Shown piece by piece: positions 20,201 through 27,822 of a stretch of DNA of 64,000 bases (positions within the stretch are counted from its first letter, which is position 1; the number at the start of each line of letters is the position of its first letter). The stretch comes from Nymphalis io. Lineage: Eukaryota; Arthropoda; Insecta; Lepidoptera; Nymphalidae. Below the pieces are notes generated by a model. That model did no database searches and was not told the DNA's origin. It saw nothing but the letters and a program-made list of their open reading frames with translations. Position numbers and translations under genes: made by a program. The stretch spans positions 5,084,001 to 5,148,000 of the forward strand of contig NC_065911.1 of assembly GCF_905147045.1 (NCBI RefSeq), read 5' to 3'.

Positions 20201-22814
20201 GCTGCATGAAGTTGCCTTTGTCTTATTTAAGTTAATATCTTAAATAAAAATGAAGTTTTGTTCCAATTTGGTATTTTGTTTACTGTTGGAAACAAACTGT
20301 GTTGTTTTTTTTTCATAATATAGGAAGGCGGACGTGCATATGGGCCACTTGATGGTAAGTGGTCACCAACGACCTTAGACATTGGCATTGTAAGAAATGT
20401 CAACCATCGCGCGCTACCAACCTTAGGAACTAAGATTTTATGTCCCTTGTGCCTGACCACCACCCACCCTTCAAACCGGAACACAACAATATCAAGTACT
20501 GCTAGTGGGTGGTACCTACCCAGACGAGCTTGCACAAAACCCTACCACCGGTAATGTTGTCTGGCCCGACCGGGGTTTTAAACTTATATTGTTTTGTTGT
20601 TTTAAACTTATATTAAGATCTGCGGCCTTGGCTAACCACTAGATAAACGAGGCAATCCACATATAATATCCCGATATTTATAATTGTGTCGAGACGATGT
20701 GGACGGTGTGATTGGAATCCTTTGCTTCTTGTCGAAGAAGGTCGTCGAGGGGTTTTAGTGAATAACGATCTCACATAATTCAATACCTGGGCCCGCATTC
20801 CTATTTGAATGCATATATATTATATTCTATTTATATACAATAATGGATCATAAATAAAAATCGCGATTAACCTGCGTCGAAATAAACATTGTCACACGTG
20901 TGATTACCACTAACCCACGCTGAAACAGCGTGGTGAAATAAGCTACAAACCTTCTCCTTAAGAGAAACGGTTTTTGCATTTACAGGCTATTACTACACTG
21001 TAACGTATCTAATATAAGAAAACCATCTTATCTAAGGATAATATGTTTAGACATCCCCCATTTCTTATTATAAACTTTGGCGCCTCACCCGTTCGTTATG
21101 TCCCGACCGCATTAGTTTGAAACTTATGTGATTCCTTCATATCGAAACAAAAGTTCGACAAACAATGTGATATTGATCATAAGTACCCAGTAATATGATC
21201 ATTTTTTTATTAATCTTTGTGAAATCATCGATCATTATTTAAAAACTTTTTTTATATTATGTATTACTCAATAATGTATATCGTTATAAATTAATGTAAA
21301 AGTAACGGTTGAGTAGTTTTACACCCAGGCGAGCCAAAAACTTTCTTAATAAAAATTAAAATTGACATATTTTAAAACGACATAAAGCTTATTATAATGA
21401 GTAAGTTTATTTGTTAGTTGCGCTTTCATGTCTTAATTACTCAACCGATGATGATCATTTTCATTTCATCATTCATTCGTGATGAATTTTTGCATATACG
21501 TTGTCAAGGGTATAGGAATAGGATATAGGATACTTAACACCTTCAGCCCTCACACGCGGGCAGAGCCACAGGCTAAAAATAGTATATTATAAAAATCTTT
21601 ATCTACGAATTGATTCTTTTAATTAAATATAACATTGTTTGCGAATTATATATTTTATTGGATAATAATGTCAGTACCGTTAGTTGATGATAAACGTAGA
21701 CAAAAGGGTAATTTGTTGAAAAATTATGAAGGGCGCATATTGTTTTTTCTTTCTACCAACCCGCATTGGAGCAGCGTGGTGGAATAAGCTCCAAACCTTC
21801 TCCTCAAAAGGGAGAGGAGGCCTTAGCCCAGCAGTGGGACATTAACAGGCTGTTACTGTATATTGTTTTTAATACAACGAATTATTGTTAACTGAATAGT
21901 TCACAAACAATTTTTTGATAGTTTACGTTCTAGATCTAAAATAAATAATAAATGACATTTTTTGTCATATCTATCTAAAAAAAATACTAAACCAATATAT
22001 ATCTTATCTATTATACACAAAACATACCAGAAAACATTGCACGTTTTATTGTGGATTGGTTTTATTGTTGATAACCAGTCAGGACATTCCCTTTTATATA
22101 TAAAACTGTAACTAGTACGAGAGAATACATAAAGTTTATCCACTTACATGAGGGTACTTCTGCGATGGCGCCATGGTGAGGTGCCCCATATGGTTGTAGT
22201 GAGCGGCGGGCGACGACACGTACTGTCCATAATCCGGCTCCACGCCACCACCGACGGGGTAATCGCCCGCCTACAGAGTGACAGCGAAAAAGCATTTAGT
22301 CAACTTACCAACATTTTTGGTAAGAAAAATATATCATTAATTAATTTAATCGTTTATTTTATTTATACTTTTATAGTTAATAACAAGGCATACTTTCAAG
22401 TCTACTGAAATGGCGTTTTTTATTCCATTTCAGATTCATTGACCTCGGGTACAACACATCAGTTATTCGATCGCCGAAATATTTTCTATGTTTATGATGA
22501 GTCAGTCAATGTTTATTACAGGCACAAGTGACAAAAAAGAATCAAGTAAGTTTTTATAAGCACTTTAATATCGTCATTTTACAAAGTTACAGAGCCATTG
22601 TGTATGTCGGAGGTGACCGTTTCTCGAACTCTGAGCAGGATGTAGATGTAGTCCAGTTCAGGTACGATGTCAAATTTATTTGAATTAACATACCTGCATA
22701 GCGAGATGGTGCTGATGCGCAAGCGCAGCGGATAGCTCCGCGTCCTCGGTGGAAGCGTCGGACCGCGACACGGGACTGTGCTGCGGACCATACGCACCCT
22801 CTACCGGACCGTTA
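8164..22814 (-). CDS. p120ctn: p120-catenin (delta-catenin family armadillo protein), 18 exons, 5' end missing
   Basis: Known role of the family: p120-catenins bind the juxtamembrane tail of classical cadherins at adherens junctions, stabilise the cadherin and modulate Rho-family GTPases; a nuclear pool also exists. Seen here: 18 exons join in frame (22814-22694, 22270-22148, 17151-16996, 16773-16685, 16359-16221, 16115-16019, 15794-15603, 15269-15088, 14356-14197, 13778-13589, 13190-13099, 12615-12440, 12140-11999, 11593-11421, 10740-10575, 9917-9789, 9170-9046, 8286-8164). Every intron is GT-AG and all phases match, giving 857 residues. Family hallmarks include WRDPNLPEVIGFL, ANAAAYLQHLTYMDDPNKQK, GGIPPLVRL, NEKELIGK-like NKELIGKYAMRDLV and ALRNLSYGRQNDENKRAI. 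ARM repeats span about residues 258-760. There is no C-terminal PDZ-binding motif (the protein ends PPPSSR), unlike vertebrate delta-catenin, ARVCF and p0071. Exon 1 starts in the middle of a codon, so the initiator Met lies in an upstream exon not identified here. Confidence 0.95.
8287..9045. other. p120ctn intron 17
   Basis: 759 nt, strongly AT-rich. No transposable element or hidden exon recognised. Confidence 0.6.
9046..9170 (-). CDS. p120ctn: p120ctn exon 17: C-terminal tail (residues 776-817)
   Basis: 125 nt. Acceptor GGCGGCGCAG, donor GGAG|GTGAGC. It encodes GQGTPMSGAPHSPGAANSTL and GGTRYEDRTIRRHRE. The Ser/Pro/Gly-rich tail is predicted to be disordered. Confidence 0.93.
9171..9788. 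other. p120ctn intron 16
   Basis: 618 nt, AT-rich apart from the GC-rich edge next to exon 17. Nothing recognised. Confidence 0.6.
9789..9917 (-). CDS. p120ctn: p120ctn exon 16: last ARM repeat (residues 733-776)
   Basis: 129 nt. Acceptor GGGAGCAG, donor AGCG|GTCAGT. It encodes GQVLMTMWSHAELREVYRKH and GWREADFL (family consensus LW/MWxHxELRxxYKKxGWxExDF), then an Ala/Pro/Arg-rich linker. GC content is very high. Confidence 0.96.
9918..10574. other. p120ctn intron 15
   Basis: 657 nt. AT-rich overall, with a less AT-rich stretch at about 10350-10460 that I could not classify; no splice-bounded open frame was found there. Confidence 0.5.
10575..10740 (-). CDS. p120ctn: p120ctn exon 15: ARM repeat 8 (residues 678-733)
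   Basis: 166 nt. Acceptor GTCTCCAG, donor GCAG|GTTAGA. It encodes GTSDDTIAAVLATLNEVIKK, then EAGGVERLLNLTKQRHRHTP and RVLKFA, matching the family block (G)GxERLxNLTK…RVxKFA. Confidence 0.97.
10837..11135 (-). mobile_element. SINE A, near full length, in p120ctn intron 14
   Basis: Contains the conserved 'cccactgctgggct' segment, the 'ttattccaccacgctgctcc' segment and the tRNA-like head ending 'ggaccatctcgtg' (head reads on the minus strand). Its head half is duplicated in tandem. Confidence 0.9.
10967..11324. repeat. Perfect 179-bp tandem duplication in p120ctn intron 14
   Basis: Units 10967-11145 and 11146-11324 are identical at every base I compared. Each holds the tRNA-like head half of a family A SINE and its flank. 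The breakpoints share a short TTCG microhomology, which also follows the second unit. Confidence 0.95.
11421..11593 (-). CDS. p120ctn: p120ctn exon 14: ARM repeat 7 (residues 620-677)
   Basis: 173 nt. Acceptor TTACCAG, donor CCAG|GTTAGC. It encodes GLPILVELLRMEVDRVVCAV, ATALRNLAIDQRNKELIGK and YAMRDLVQKLPSGN, all strongly conserved. Confidence 0.97.
11716..11893 (-). mobile_element. SINE A, internally deleted, in p120ctn intron 13
   Basis: Keeps 'aatgtcccactgctgggct' and the 'gttttccttcaccg' region, but lacks most of the middle and the head. Confidence 0.85.
11999..12140 (-). CDS. p120ctn: p120ctn exon 13: ARM repeat 6 (residues 573-620)
   Basis: 142 nt. Acceptor TTCAACAG, donor AAAG|GTATTA. 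It encodes VVPLYMALLQTCSNPETLEA, then GALQNLAACYWQPSIDIR and AAVRKEK, matching the conserved SNPxTLEAxAGALQNLxA block. Confidence 0.97.
12440..12615 (-). CDS. p120ctn: p120ctn exon 12: lysine-rich insert loop (residues 514-572)
   Basis: 176 nt. Acceptor GAAACAG, weak donor GAG|GTCCGT. It encodes GCFGGSKKKKEGSSSSNSTS, an acidic/Gln stretch and SVPKGTEMLWSPE. The KKKK cluster corresponds to the basic loop between ARM repeats that in vertebrate p120 is linked to nuclear localisation and Rho regulation; function here is inferred from the family. Confidence 0.94.
12726..12842 (-). mobile_element. SINE A 3' fragment in p120ctn intron 11
   Basis: Matches the 'gtcccactgctg' to 'ccacgctgctccaatgcgg' segment only. 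The tRNA-like head is absent, so the copy is 5' truncated. Confidence 0.88.
13099..13190 (-). CDS. p120ctn: p120ctn exon 11: start of inter-ARM insert (residues 483-514)
   Basis: 92 nt. Acceptor follows a very long T-run; donor AAAG|GTTAAT. It encodes CQEIEDPLYDTRAPPTQSSG and a short Ser/Ala tail. The CQE(I/V)EDP motif is conserved in the family directly after LRNLSYR. Confidence 0.95.
13191..13588. other. p120ctn intron 10
   Basis: 398 nt, AT-rich with a long T-run next to the exon 11 acceptor. Nothing else seen. Confidence 0.6.
13589..13778 (-). CDS. p120ctn: p120ctn exon 10: ARM repeat 4-5 (residues 420-483)
   Basis: 190 nt. Acceptor TGTGCGCAG, donor ACAG|GTACCG. It encodes VFRNASGVLRNASSAGEYAR, a helix-forming middle, then KIVENCVCVLRNLSYR. 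All 62 complete codons end in G or C. The acceptor has no clear polypyrimidine tract; a 10-bp GC-rich minisatellite begins 32 nt upstream of it. Confidence 0.97.
13811..13870. repeat. 10-bp minisatellite, six units, in p120ctn intron 9
   Basis: Six tandem copies of GCGACCGGCT (the fourth has one substitution), followed by a partial unit. It occupies positions about -33 to -92 relative to the exon 10 acceptor, where the branch point and pyrimidine tract normally lie. Confidence 0.97.
14197..14356 (-). CDS. p120ctn: p120ctn exon 9: ARM repeat 3-4 (residues 367-420)
   Basis: 160 nt. The acceptor is a long T-run then CAG; donor ACCG|GTGAGG. It encodes VKELVTGVIWNMSSCEDLKQ and VIIPHSGWHPTNPGDTYWST, matching the conserved LWNMSSCE and IPHSGW segments. 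Codon third positions are mixed. Confidence 0.97.
14788..14998 (-). mobile_element. Family B element in p120ctn intron 8
   Basis: Carries 'ggtaggtaccacccactcat', 'gtgttccggtttgaagggtg' and 'gggacataacatcttag'. A short diverged piece of the same family (about 14660-14720) lies beside it. It ends about 90 nt from the exon 8 donor. Confidence 0.85.
15088..15269 (-). CDS. p120ctn: p120ctn exon 8: ARM repeat 2-3 (residues 306-366)
   Basis: 182 nt. Acceptor CGCTTGCAG, donor GAG|GTGAGC. It encodes GGIPPLVRLVSHENPEVCRN and ALRNLSYGRQNDENKRAIRD, near-invariant in delta-catenins. All 60 complete codons end in G or C, in sharp contrast with neighbouring exons 6, 9 and 11. Confidence 0.97.
15270..15602. 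other. p120ctn intron 7 with a weak donor
   Basis: 333 nt. It begins GTCATT on the minus strand rather than GTAAG or GTGAG. No repeat recognised. Confidence 0.6.
15603..15794 (-). CDS. p120ctn: p120ctn exon 7: start of ARM domain (residues 242-306)
   Basis: 192 nt. Acceptor TTATTTCAG. After a Gly/Val linker it encodes the family signature LQWRDPNLPEVIGFLNSPSD, then KANAAAYLQHLTYMDDPNKQ (ARM repeat 1). The donor is the weak CTAG|GTCATT; it is chosen because joining there rebuilds KTRSLGGIPPLV, conserved across the family. Confidence 0.95.
16019..16115 (-). CDS. p120ctn: p120ctn exon 6 (residues 210-242)
   Basis: 97 nt. Acceptor is a long T-run followed by CAG; donor TTAG|GTATTT. It encodes DSQNGLSLGSTGGQSMYGDE and an acidic/Gln helix-like stretch just before the armadillo domain. 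Confidence 0.93.
16221..16359 (-). CDS. p120ctn: p120ctn exon 5 (residues 163-209)
   Basis: 139 nt. Acceptor GCAACAG, donor AAG|GTATTT. It encodes YDSASLEQLGRHYCVTSPRG followed by a Tyr/Pro-rich run ending QPPPFK. It is separated from exon 6 by an intron of only 105 nt. Confidence 0.93.
16522..16624 (-). mobile_element. MITE family H, truncated copy in p120ctn intron 4
   Basis: It shares the CCTTA…GATTAGCGGATGTTTAATTG arm and the internal 'agaagaagacacagcattgtt' segment (reverse orientation) with the complete copy at 25776-25915. The second arm is lost. Confidence 0.7.
16685..16773 (-). CDS. p120ctn: p120ctn exon 4 (residues 134-163)
   Basis: 89 nt. Acceptor TTTTTTCTCAG, donor AG|GTAATG. 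It encodes EYVEGGGSASPRSASPGAMP and a Gln/His/Leu-rich end. The last two bases form an Arg codon with the next exon. The two S-P sites are candidate proline-directed phosphorylation sites. Confidence 0.92.
16996..17151 (-). CDS. p120ctn: p120ctn exon 3 (residues 82-133)
   Basis: 156 nt, phase 0 at both ends. Acceptor TTTTCGCAG, donor ACAG|GTAAGT. It encodes a Gly/Tyr/Ala-rich segment with repeated Tyr (HYGTYAHYGAAYPAQPAY) typical of the tyrosine-rich p120 N-terminus. The in-frame Met at its second codon could serve as an internal start, as alternative starts are known in vertebrate p120; that is inference. Confidence 0.92.
17496..17526 (+). repeat. Tc1 left terminal inverted repeat
   Basis: About 31 bp starting CAACCTTGGCCAAAAG. 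It pairs with 19033-19063, with a single A/G difference at position 3. The arms diverge after the CACCCCAA segment. Confidence 0.93.
17633..18771 (-). CDS. Tc1-like transposase, two exons split by a 113-nt intron
   Basis: Exon 1 is 18771-18295 (159 codons) and exon 2 is 18181-17633 (182 codons and stop), 341 residues in all, the usual Tc1 transposase length. The N-terminal half has the paired helix-turn-helix DNA-binding region (starts MPKRSEISLENRIKIQ). Catalytic residues are the Asp of VVWSDESNFE, the Asp of FQQDNAPCH and the Glu of DLNPIEHLWG; the last two are 34 residues apart (DD34E). The intron (18294-18182) has donor GAG|GTAAGC and a T-rich tract ending CCTACAG. Removing it joins SDESNFE to VFGTPGVTFV exactly as in intronless relatives. 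Read through the intron, the protein would stop after 10 extra residues (169 residues). Confidence 0.92.
18182..18294 (-). other. Spliceosomal-type intron inside the Tc1 transposase gene
   Basis: 113 nt with GTAAGC at its 5' end and a T-rich tract followed by CAG at its 3' end. It carries in-frame stops and falls between the first catalytic Asp segment and the rest of the DDE domain, in phase 0. Confidence 0.85.
19033..19063 (-). repeat. Tc1 right terminal inverted repeat
   Basis: Reverse complement reads CAGCCTTGGCCAAAAG and matches the left end over about 31 bp with one mismatch. It is followed by the duplicated TA. Confidence 0.93.
19066..20315. other. p120ctn intron 2 sequence between Tc1 and family B
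   Basis: AT-rich with no repeat family or coding segment that I recognise. Confidence 0.5.
20316..20562 (+). mobile_element. Family B element in p120ctn intron 2
   Basis: Reads 'aggaaggcggacgtgcatatgg' through 'gtggtacctacccagacgag' to 'ccctaccacc'. It is followed directly by a family E head fragment. Confidence 0.88.
20563..20660 (-). mobile_element. Family E SINE head fragment, with small internal duplication
   Basis: Starts 'ctggcccgaccgggg' and ends 'ccactagataaacgaggca', the tRNA-like end of family E. A 16-bp unit 'gttttaaacttatatt' is repeated twice within it. Confidence 0.7.
20911..20995 (+). mobile_element. SINE A relic in p120ctn intron 2
   Basis: Diverged 'aacagcgtggtgaaataagct' and 'accttctccttaagag' segments; only the 3' half remains. 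Confidence 0.65.
21400..21582 (+). mobile_element. Family G relic in p120ctn intron 2
   Basis: A 'tttgttagttgcgctttcatg' stretch, then 'acttaacaccttc' and the 'cacgcgggcagagccacagg' end that characterises family G. Class uncertain; probably the tail of a non-LTR element. Confidence 0.5.
21757..21860 (+). mobile_element. SINE A 3' fragment in p120ctn intron 2
   Basis: Clean match from 'accaacccgcattggagcagc' to 'gtgggacattaacaggctg'; 5' truncated. Confidence 0.88.
22148..22270 (-). CDS. p120ctn: p120ctn exon 2 (residues 41-81)
   Basis: 123 nt, phase 0 at both ends. Acceptor CTCTGTAG|GC, donor CAT|GTAAGT. It encodes a low-complexity Gly/Tyr/His stretch starting AGDYPVGGG. A multiple-of-three length with symmetric phase means the exon could be skipped without a frameshift. 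Confidence 0.9.
22271..22693. other. p120ctn intron 1 of those seen
   Basis: 423 nt, AT-rich. No repeat or extra exon recognised. Confidence 0.6.
22694..22814 (-). CDS. p120ctn: p120ctn exon 1 of those seen (residues 1-40)
   Basis: 121 nt. A TTACAG acceptor precedes it and the donor is CAG|GTATGT. It begins with the last base of a split codon, then NGPVEGAYGPQHSP, a Ser-rich stretch and an Ala/His-rich end (ALAHQHHLAMQ). Coding character is clear, but no start codon is reached in frame before the acceptor, so an upstream exon adding 2 nt (modulo 3) is required. Confidence 0.85.
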
Positions 22815-23394
22815 CTGTAACAATACAAAACATACATTAAAAAAAACTGATATAGTAGCCGCCAGCCGAAATCGTCAAGTAAATACTTGTGTTGAATATT
22901 ATTTATACTTTTAAACCATAATTTTTTTTTAATAGTTTCTATAATTTGCCACGAAATACTAACATTCTTAAGTTTAAATGTTAAAATCAACAGAATAGTA
23001 TACAACAGAAAAACTTGATTCAAATGAAAGAATAGGTAATTTATTTATTTATTTATTAAGGATCTCCAACAAAGAATACACACTTACGAGTACATTACAT
23101 CGTGGATTAATATTTTAAAATAAATGGTCTATTTCAATTAAAGGAGACCACGGCAAGCACATAAATAATGACTAAACAGAAATTAAAAAAATTATAAACT
23201 AAATGTTACATAGCGGTACTCAATAAAACATAGGAACTATAAAAAAGGAATATAAGTTATAAAAAATAATATAAGTTCTAAAATACAAAAATAAAAAATA
23301 AAAATACCATACAAAAAATAATATAATAATAATATATCCTGGGACATTTTCACACACGGTCATCTGATCCCAAATTAAGCTTGTACAGAGCTTA
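22815..23394. other. Sequence upstream of p120ctn exon 1, with a non-LTR-type tail
   Basis: A (TTTA)n run at 23039-23058 followed by about 280 bp of A-rich DNA suggests the 3' end of a retrotransposon in minus orientation. No exon that would complete p120ctn was found here. Confidence 0.35.
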
Positions 23395-23585
23395 TAAACT
23401 ATGAAAACCAGACAACTGATATACTACATATACTACTTTTCTTTTGTAAATAAATACTTATATAGATAATTACACCCAGACTCAAACAGACATGTTCATG
23501 CACACAAATGTCTGTTCTGGGTGGAAATCGAATCCACAACCTTCGGCGTGAAAGGCAAGTATTTACCACGCCAACCGGCTTGTCT
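23395..23585 (-). mobile_element. Family D tRNA-derived SINE
   Basis: The head on the minus strand reads 'AGCCGGTTGGCGTGGT' with a B-box-like region near 23530-23550. The tail contains 'gacaactgatatactacata'. The same element occurs at 30478-30660. Confidence 0.85.
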
Positions 23586-24421
23586 AAAACTGATCCAAAA
23601 AGAATTTAATGTTGGATTCAGGAGACATAAAATATACAATATACTTAACACTCAAATCTAATTAAAAAATTATTATTAAATATAGTAGAAGCGTTACAAT
23701 TGATTGTTAAAAATCTTCCACCGATTGGAAAAGAAGTACCTCAGACAGAAGTATATAACTATATAAGTTATATGTAACCCAAATGTCCCCACACCACCCA
23801 TCCACAACCCATATTAAGTGAGCGTCAGAAAACTTTTATAAGCTCTAACTAAAAGCGACGTCGTTATTGCTAGTATCGATTGTCTGACCGCTACATTAAA
23901 TGTAGTGTTTGTCTAATTAACTGGAATACCTAGACCGCTAACCAAAAACATTGTTAGTATTTCATTAGCCGCTCTATGAACTTAGTACCACAACGAGATA
24001 TAATAAAAATAGATATAGTCAGAGTTTAGCAATATTTTCAGTAAATATAAACATTCGAATTGCTAATACAGCAAAGAATCTAACCATTTTCGTGTTTTTT
24101 ATCTCTTTTAAAATACGTTATACGAAGCGTATTTCAATTTTAAGGGTAAAACCTTTATTAAAATTAAAAAAGTTACTACATATTTTTTTTTGTTTTAACA
24201 GAACGGTTTACGCGAATATTTGGTCCAATCACTTTTACGAGAGTAAGTAAATTCATTTTCAAATTGGTTTCCAGATATTTTTTTATAAACAAAAAAAAAA
24301 CGATACATACATTATATTTTACGTATATATCGTAAATAATATGTTTTTAGTTATATTGACCGTACTTTCAAATGACACGGATTGTATACGGCGACGTTTG
24401 ACAAAATGCTATAGACTAAAC
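23586..24421. other. AT-rich DNA, nothing recognised
   Basis: No coding region, RNA gene or repeat family identified. Confidence 0.5.
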
Positions 24422-24712
24422 TTTACTGGTGGTAGGGCTTTGTGCAAGCTCGGGTAGGTACCACCCACTCATCAGATATTCTACCGTAAAACAGCAATAC
24501 TTGATATTGTTGTGTTCCGGTTTGAAGGGTGAGTGAGCCAGTGTAATTACAGGCACAAGGGACATAAAATCTTAGTTCCCAAGGTTGGTGGCGCACTGGC
24601 TATTAGCGATGGTTGACATTTATTACAATGCCAATGTCTAAGGGCGTTTGATGACCACTTACCATCAGGTGGCCCATATGCTCGTCCACCTTCCTATTCT
24701 ATAAAAAAAAAA
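24422..24712 (-). mobile_element. Family B, near full length
   Basis: Runs from 'ctggtggtagggctttgtgc' to 'atgctcgtccaccttcctat', followed by an A-run. All conserved segments are present. Confidence 0.92.
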
Positions 24713-25066
24713 GACTAGAGTTATCAGGTGTTTATTAGACTTTTGCTTTATCATAACTATATTTTTTATTCACTTATATGTATAATGATTTAAATTATAT
24801 AATAGTTAGGAAGAATTGAAGGGCGTCACGAAGTCACATTTTAAAATTATGACAATTAATAGTTTCAAAAAATTTCAACCTTTGTGATGATATGTAAGGT
24901 CAGGTCCTTATAACATCGTGGAATAACATCAACTTGAATTCTTATAGATTACTTTATGCAACAGGCATGCACTGTTTATTAATTGAAATTAAAAGTGGTT
25001 GAGGGATCTACTACTATCGGAAAATTAAAATACATTCAAAATTATGTAACCTCTAATAAACCTATA

Positions 25067-25370
25067 AGATGAGATGACCCAGTGGTAAGAACGCGTGAAT
25101 CTTGACCGATGATCGTGGGTTCAAACCCGGACAAGCACCACTGAATTTCCATGTGCTTAATTTGTGATTATAATTCATCTCGTGCTTTGGTGAAGGAAAA
25201 CATCGTGAGGAAACCTGCAGCTGTCTAATTTCAATGAAATTCTGCCACAGATGTATTCCACCAACCCGCACTGGAGCAGCGTGGTGGAATAAGGTCCAAA
25301 CCTTCTCCTCAAAAGGGAGAGGAGGCCATCAGCCCAGCAGTGGGACATTCACAGGCTGTTCCGGTTACGG
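25067..25370 (+). mobile_element. SINE A, full length, with target-site duplication
   Basis: tRNA-like head 'atgacccagtggtaagaacg' with B box 'GGGTTCAAACCC', through 'cagcagtgggacattcacag'. It is flanked by a perfect 12-bp duplication AATAAACCTATA (25055-25066 and 25371-25382). Confidence 0.95.
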
Positions 25371-25775
25371 AATAAACCTATAGACACTAGAATCTGTCAA
25401 AGATATATAGTTCAATATTATAAAAAAGAGCATATAATTAATTTTAGTTTATTAGTTTACTATGAAGAAATTTTGAATTTATTTAAAAATCTTGTTATTT
25501 GATATAGCGGTGAATTTACGTCACTCAACACAAAAGACATTCGCGTCTTAAAAAACTAGACGGGCGTCTTTGATCTCAAAGTATAGTCTACATATGTCAC
25601 TTGTGCATCTATGTCGCTCCTTGTTTTTAAAAACTAAGGCAAGCTTTTATTCAGTTTTCTCATTCGTTATTCAGTGATGTCAAACAAGAATGGATGAAGC
25701 TAATTGCAGTATTCTTAATGATGCTTTCGTTATAAATTTATAATTAAAAAGATAAAATTTATTGCCCAATACCGG

Positions 25776-25915
25776 CCTTATTTATGAACGTAATTTAGCG
25801 GATGATTAGTTAAACAATGCTGTGTCTTCTTCTTTGGAATGTCAAATCAATAATGACAGAAAGAGCGAAATCTGTGTTTAACTAAACAGCCGCTAAGCAA
25901 CGTTTATAAATAAGG
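25776..25915. mobile_element. MITE family H, complete copy
   Basis: 140 bp with inverted repeats of 41 bp (25776-25816 and 25875-25915), about 85% matched, ends CCTTATTTAT…ATAAATAAGG. There is no coding capacity. Related truncated or diverged copies lie at 16522-16624, 30811-30937 and 34755-34852. The superfamily is not determined because no clear target duplication was seen. Confidence 0.85.
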
Positions 25916-27262
25916 TCATATGTGCTTTATTTTGTGACCGCTTTATTCACAATATTTTGTCTCTCTTCAATATCACTAGGTTTATTATAAAACCGGTGCT
26001 ATTTCTGAGACAAATCATGAGCTTAGAATTATATATACTTTTACAAAGATCATCAACATATTATTACAAAGAACTAGTTTGATGTCGCAAAGTCTTAAAT
26101 CAAGATTAAACAGACGCTTCATTGACACATTATTTTGCTAGACAAAACGATTAACCTAAAAACAGGAGTATTTATAAACATTAAACAAATCGTCAAATAG
26201 TTCGGATAAATAACACAAACAAAATATATAATAATCTTAAATACAAATGAAGACGTTATTTCTAATGTATGGTTTTTTTCTGGCTTGCTTTACAAAAACG
26301 TTATTAGTTATTTCTGAATAAGTTATTCTTAATAAAGTTTATTCATCAAAACTTAACATATACAACAGGACAAAGTTGTCCTAATTCGATAATGCAGCAC
26401 GTTTAATAATAGTTAAATTACTTTAATAATGGTAAATAATTAATTAAAATTGGTTCAAACGTTTCATTCGTATTAGACATTATCAATTTGTTAAATAAAT
26501 ATGAACGAAATTAGGCATTGCAATACAAATACAAAATAGAAAGATATCATTAAGCATATATCGACCCTCGAAATCCTATACAATTACCAGCCGTGATCGG
26601 TTCCATTAAAATTAATTTACGACACGGAATTTAATGAGTTAATGACTGAGTCGGTACACGCGGAGAGACCAACGAAAATTACTTTAAAAATTTGTAATAC
26701 AAGCAAACGCTAAGATTACAAGTTAATTATGACCATTAATTTAACAGAGTACGGTTCAAATTATAATACTCTTAAACTTTTTTTTTCATATAGCGCTATT
26801 ATAAATACAAATACAGAAAAGACCTAAATTATACATTCTAATACAAGCTTATGCATATTTGAATGAAGGTTACTTGCGCTTAATGTCTTAAAAGTAAATT
26901 AATATTTGCTTTATTTAATTAAAAATTAACTAGTTTCATGATTTTAAAATTTAGGAACTGTATAAATCTAATATTCAACATCTTATATACATATATACAA
27001 ACATCTTACACTATACATAATAAAACTAAGCATTATATTAATTAACATCTATTATTTATTCGATACGACTCACGTACATTTGCTGCTGACGGTACGATGC
27101 CAGAAATTTGAACTCAAATGCCACTAACGTCTGTACAAAGCTGTTTTACCGCTATAAATGGATCAACAATGTACATTACATATAAGAACAATAAAAATGT
27201 ACAAAAAAAAATGTATATTCATTTAAAATTGATAGTCAGGCTCTTAAATGTGACTGGGTGTC
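25916..27262. other. AT-rich DNA, nothing recognised
   Basis: No repeat family or coding region identified. About 26560-26680 is somewhat less AT-rich, but no open frame stands out. Confidence 0.45.
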
Positions 27263-27460
27263 AATTGACACTGTAAGAAATATTATCCAAGCGTTGCATG
27301 ATCAATGCGCCACCAAACTTGGTAACTAAGATGTTATGTCCCTTGTGTCTTAAGTTAAACTTGCTTACTCACCCTTCAAATCAGAACATAACAATAATAT
27401 AATCAGCGTTGCTGTTTAGCGGTACAACTTGTGATAAATGGGTGGTAACGACCCAGACTC
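27263..27460 (+). mobile_element. Family B, diverged copy
   Basis: Matches 'actgtaagaaat', 'caatgcgccaccaaacttgg' and 'ttatgtcccttgtg' with many changes. Confidence 0.75.
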
Positions 27461-27496
27461 TATTTTTATATATGTTTTAAGATATTATATTAGATA

Positions 27497-27811
27497 CCGT
27501 AACCGTAACAGCCTGTGAATGTCCCACTGCTGGGCTAAAGGCCTCCTCTCCTCTTTTTGAGGAGAAGGTTTGGAGCTTATTCCACCACGCTGCTCCAATG
27601 CGGGTTGGTAGAATTCACATGTGGCACAATTTCAGTGAAATTAGACACATGCAGGTTTCCTCACGATGTTTTCCTTCACCGTAAAGCACGAGATGAATTA
27701 TAATCACAAATTAAGCACATGAAAATTCAGTGGTGCTTGCCCGGGTTTGAACCCACGATCATCGGTTAAGATTCACGCGTTCTTACCACAGGGCCATCTC
27801 GGCTTTTTTTA
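27497..27811 (-). mobile_element. SINE A, full length, with target-site duplication
   Basis: All segments are present and close to the 59 kb copy. Flanked by TATATTAGATA at 27486-27496 and 27812-27822. Confidence 0.95.
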
Positions 27812-27822
27812 TATATTAGATA

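Noticed and set aside
25062..25271. Apparent 69-codon minus-strand protein
   Set aside because: It lies wholly inside a full-length SINE A copy; the same false frame recurs in other copies.
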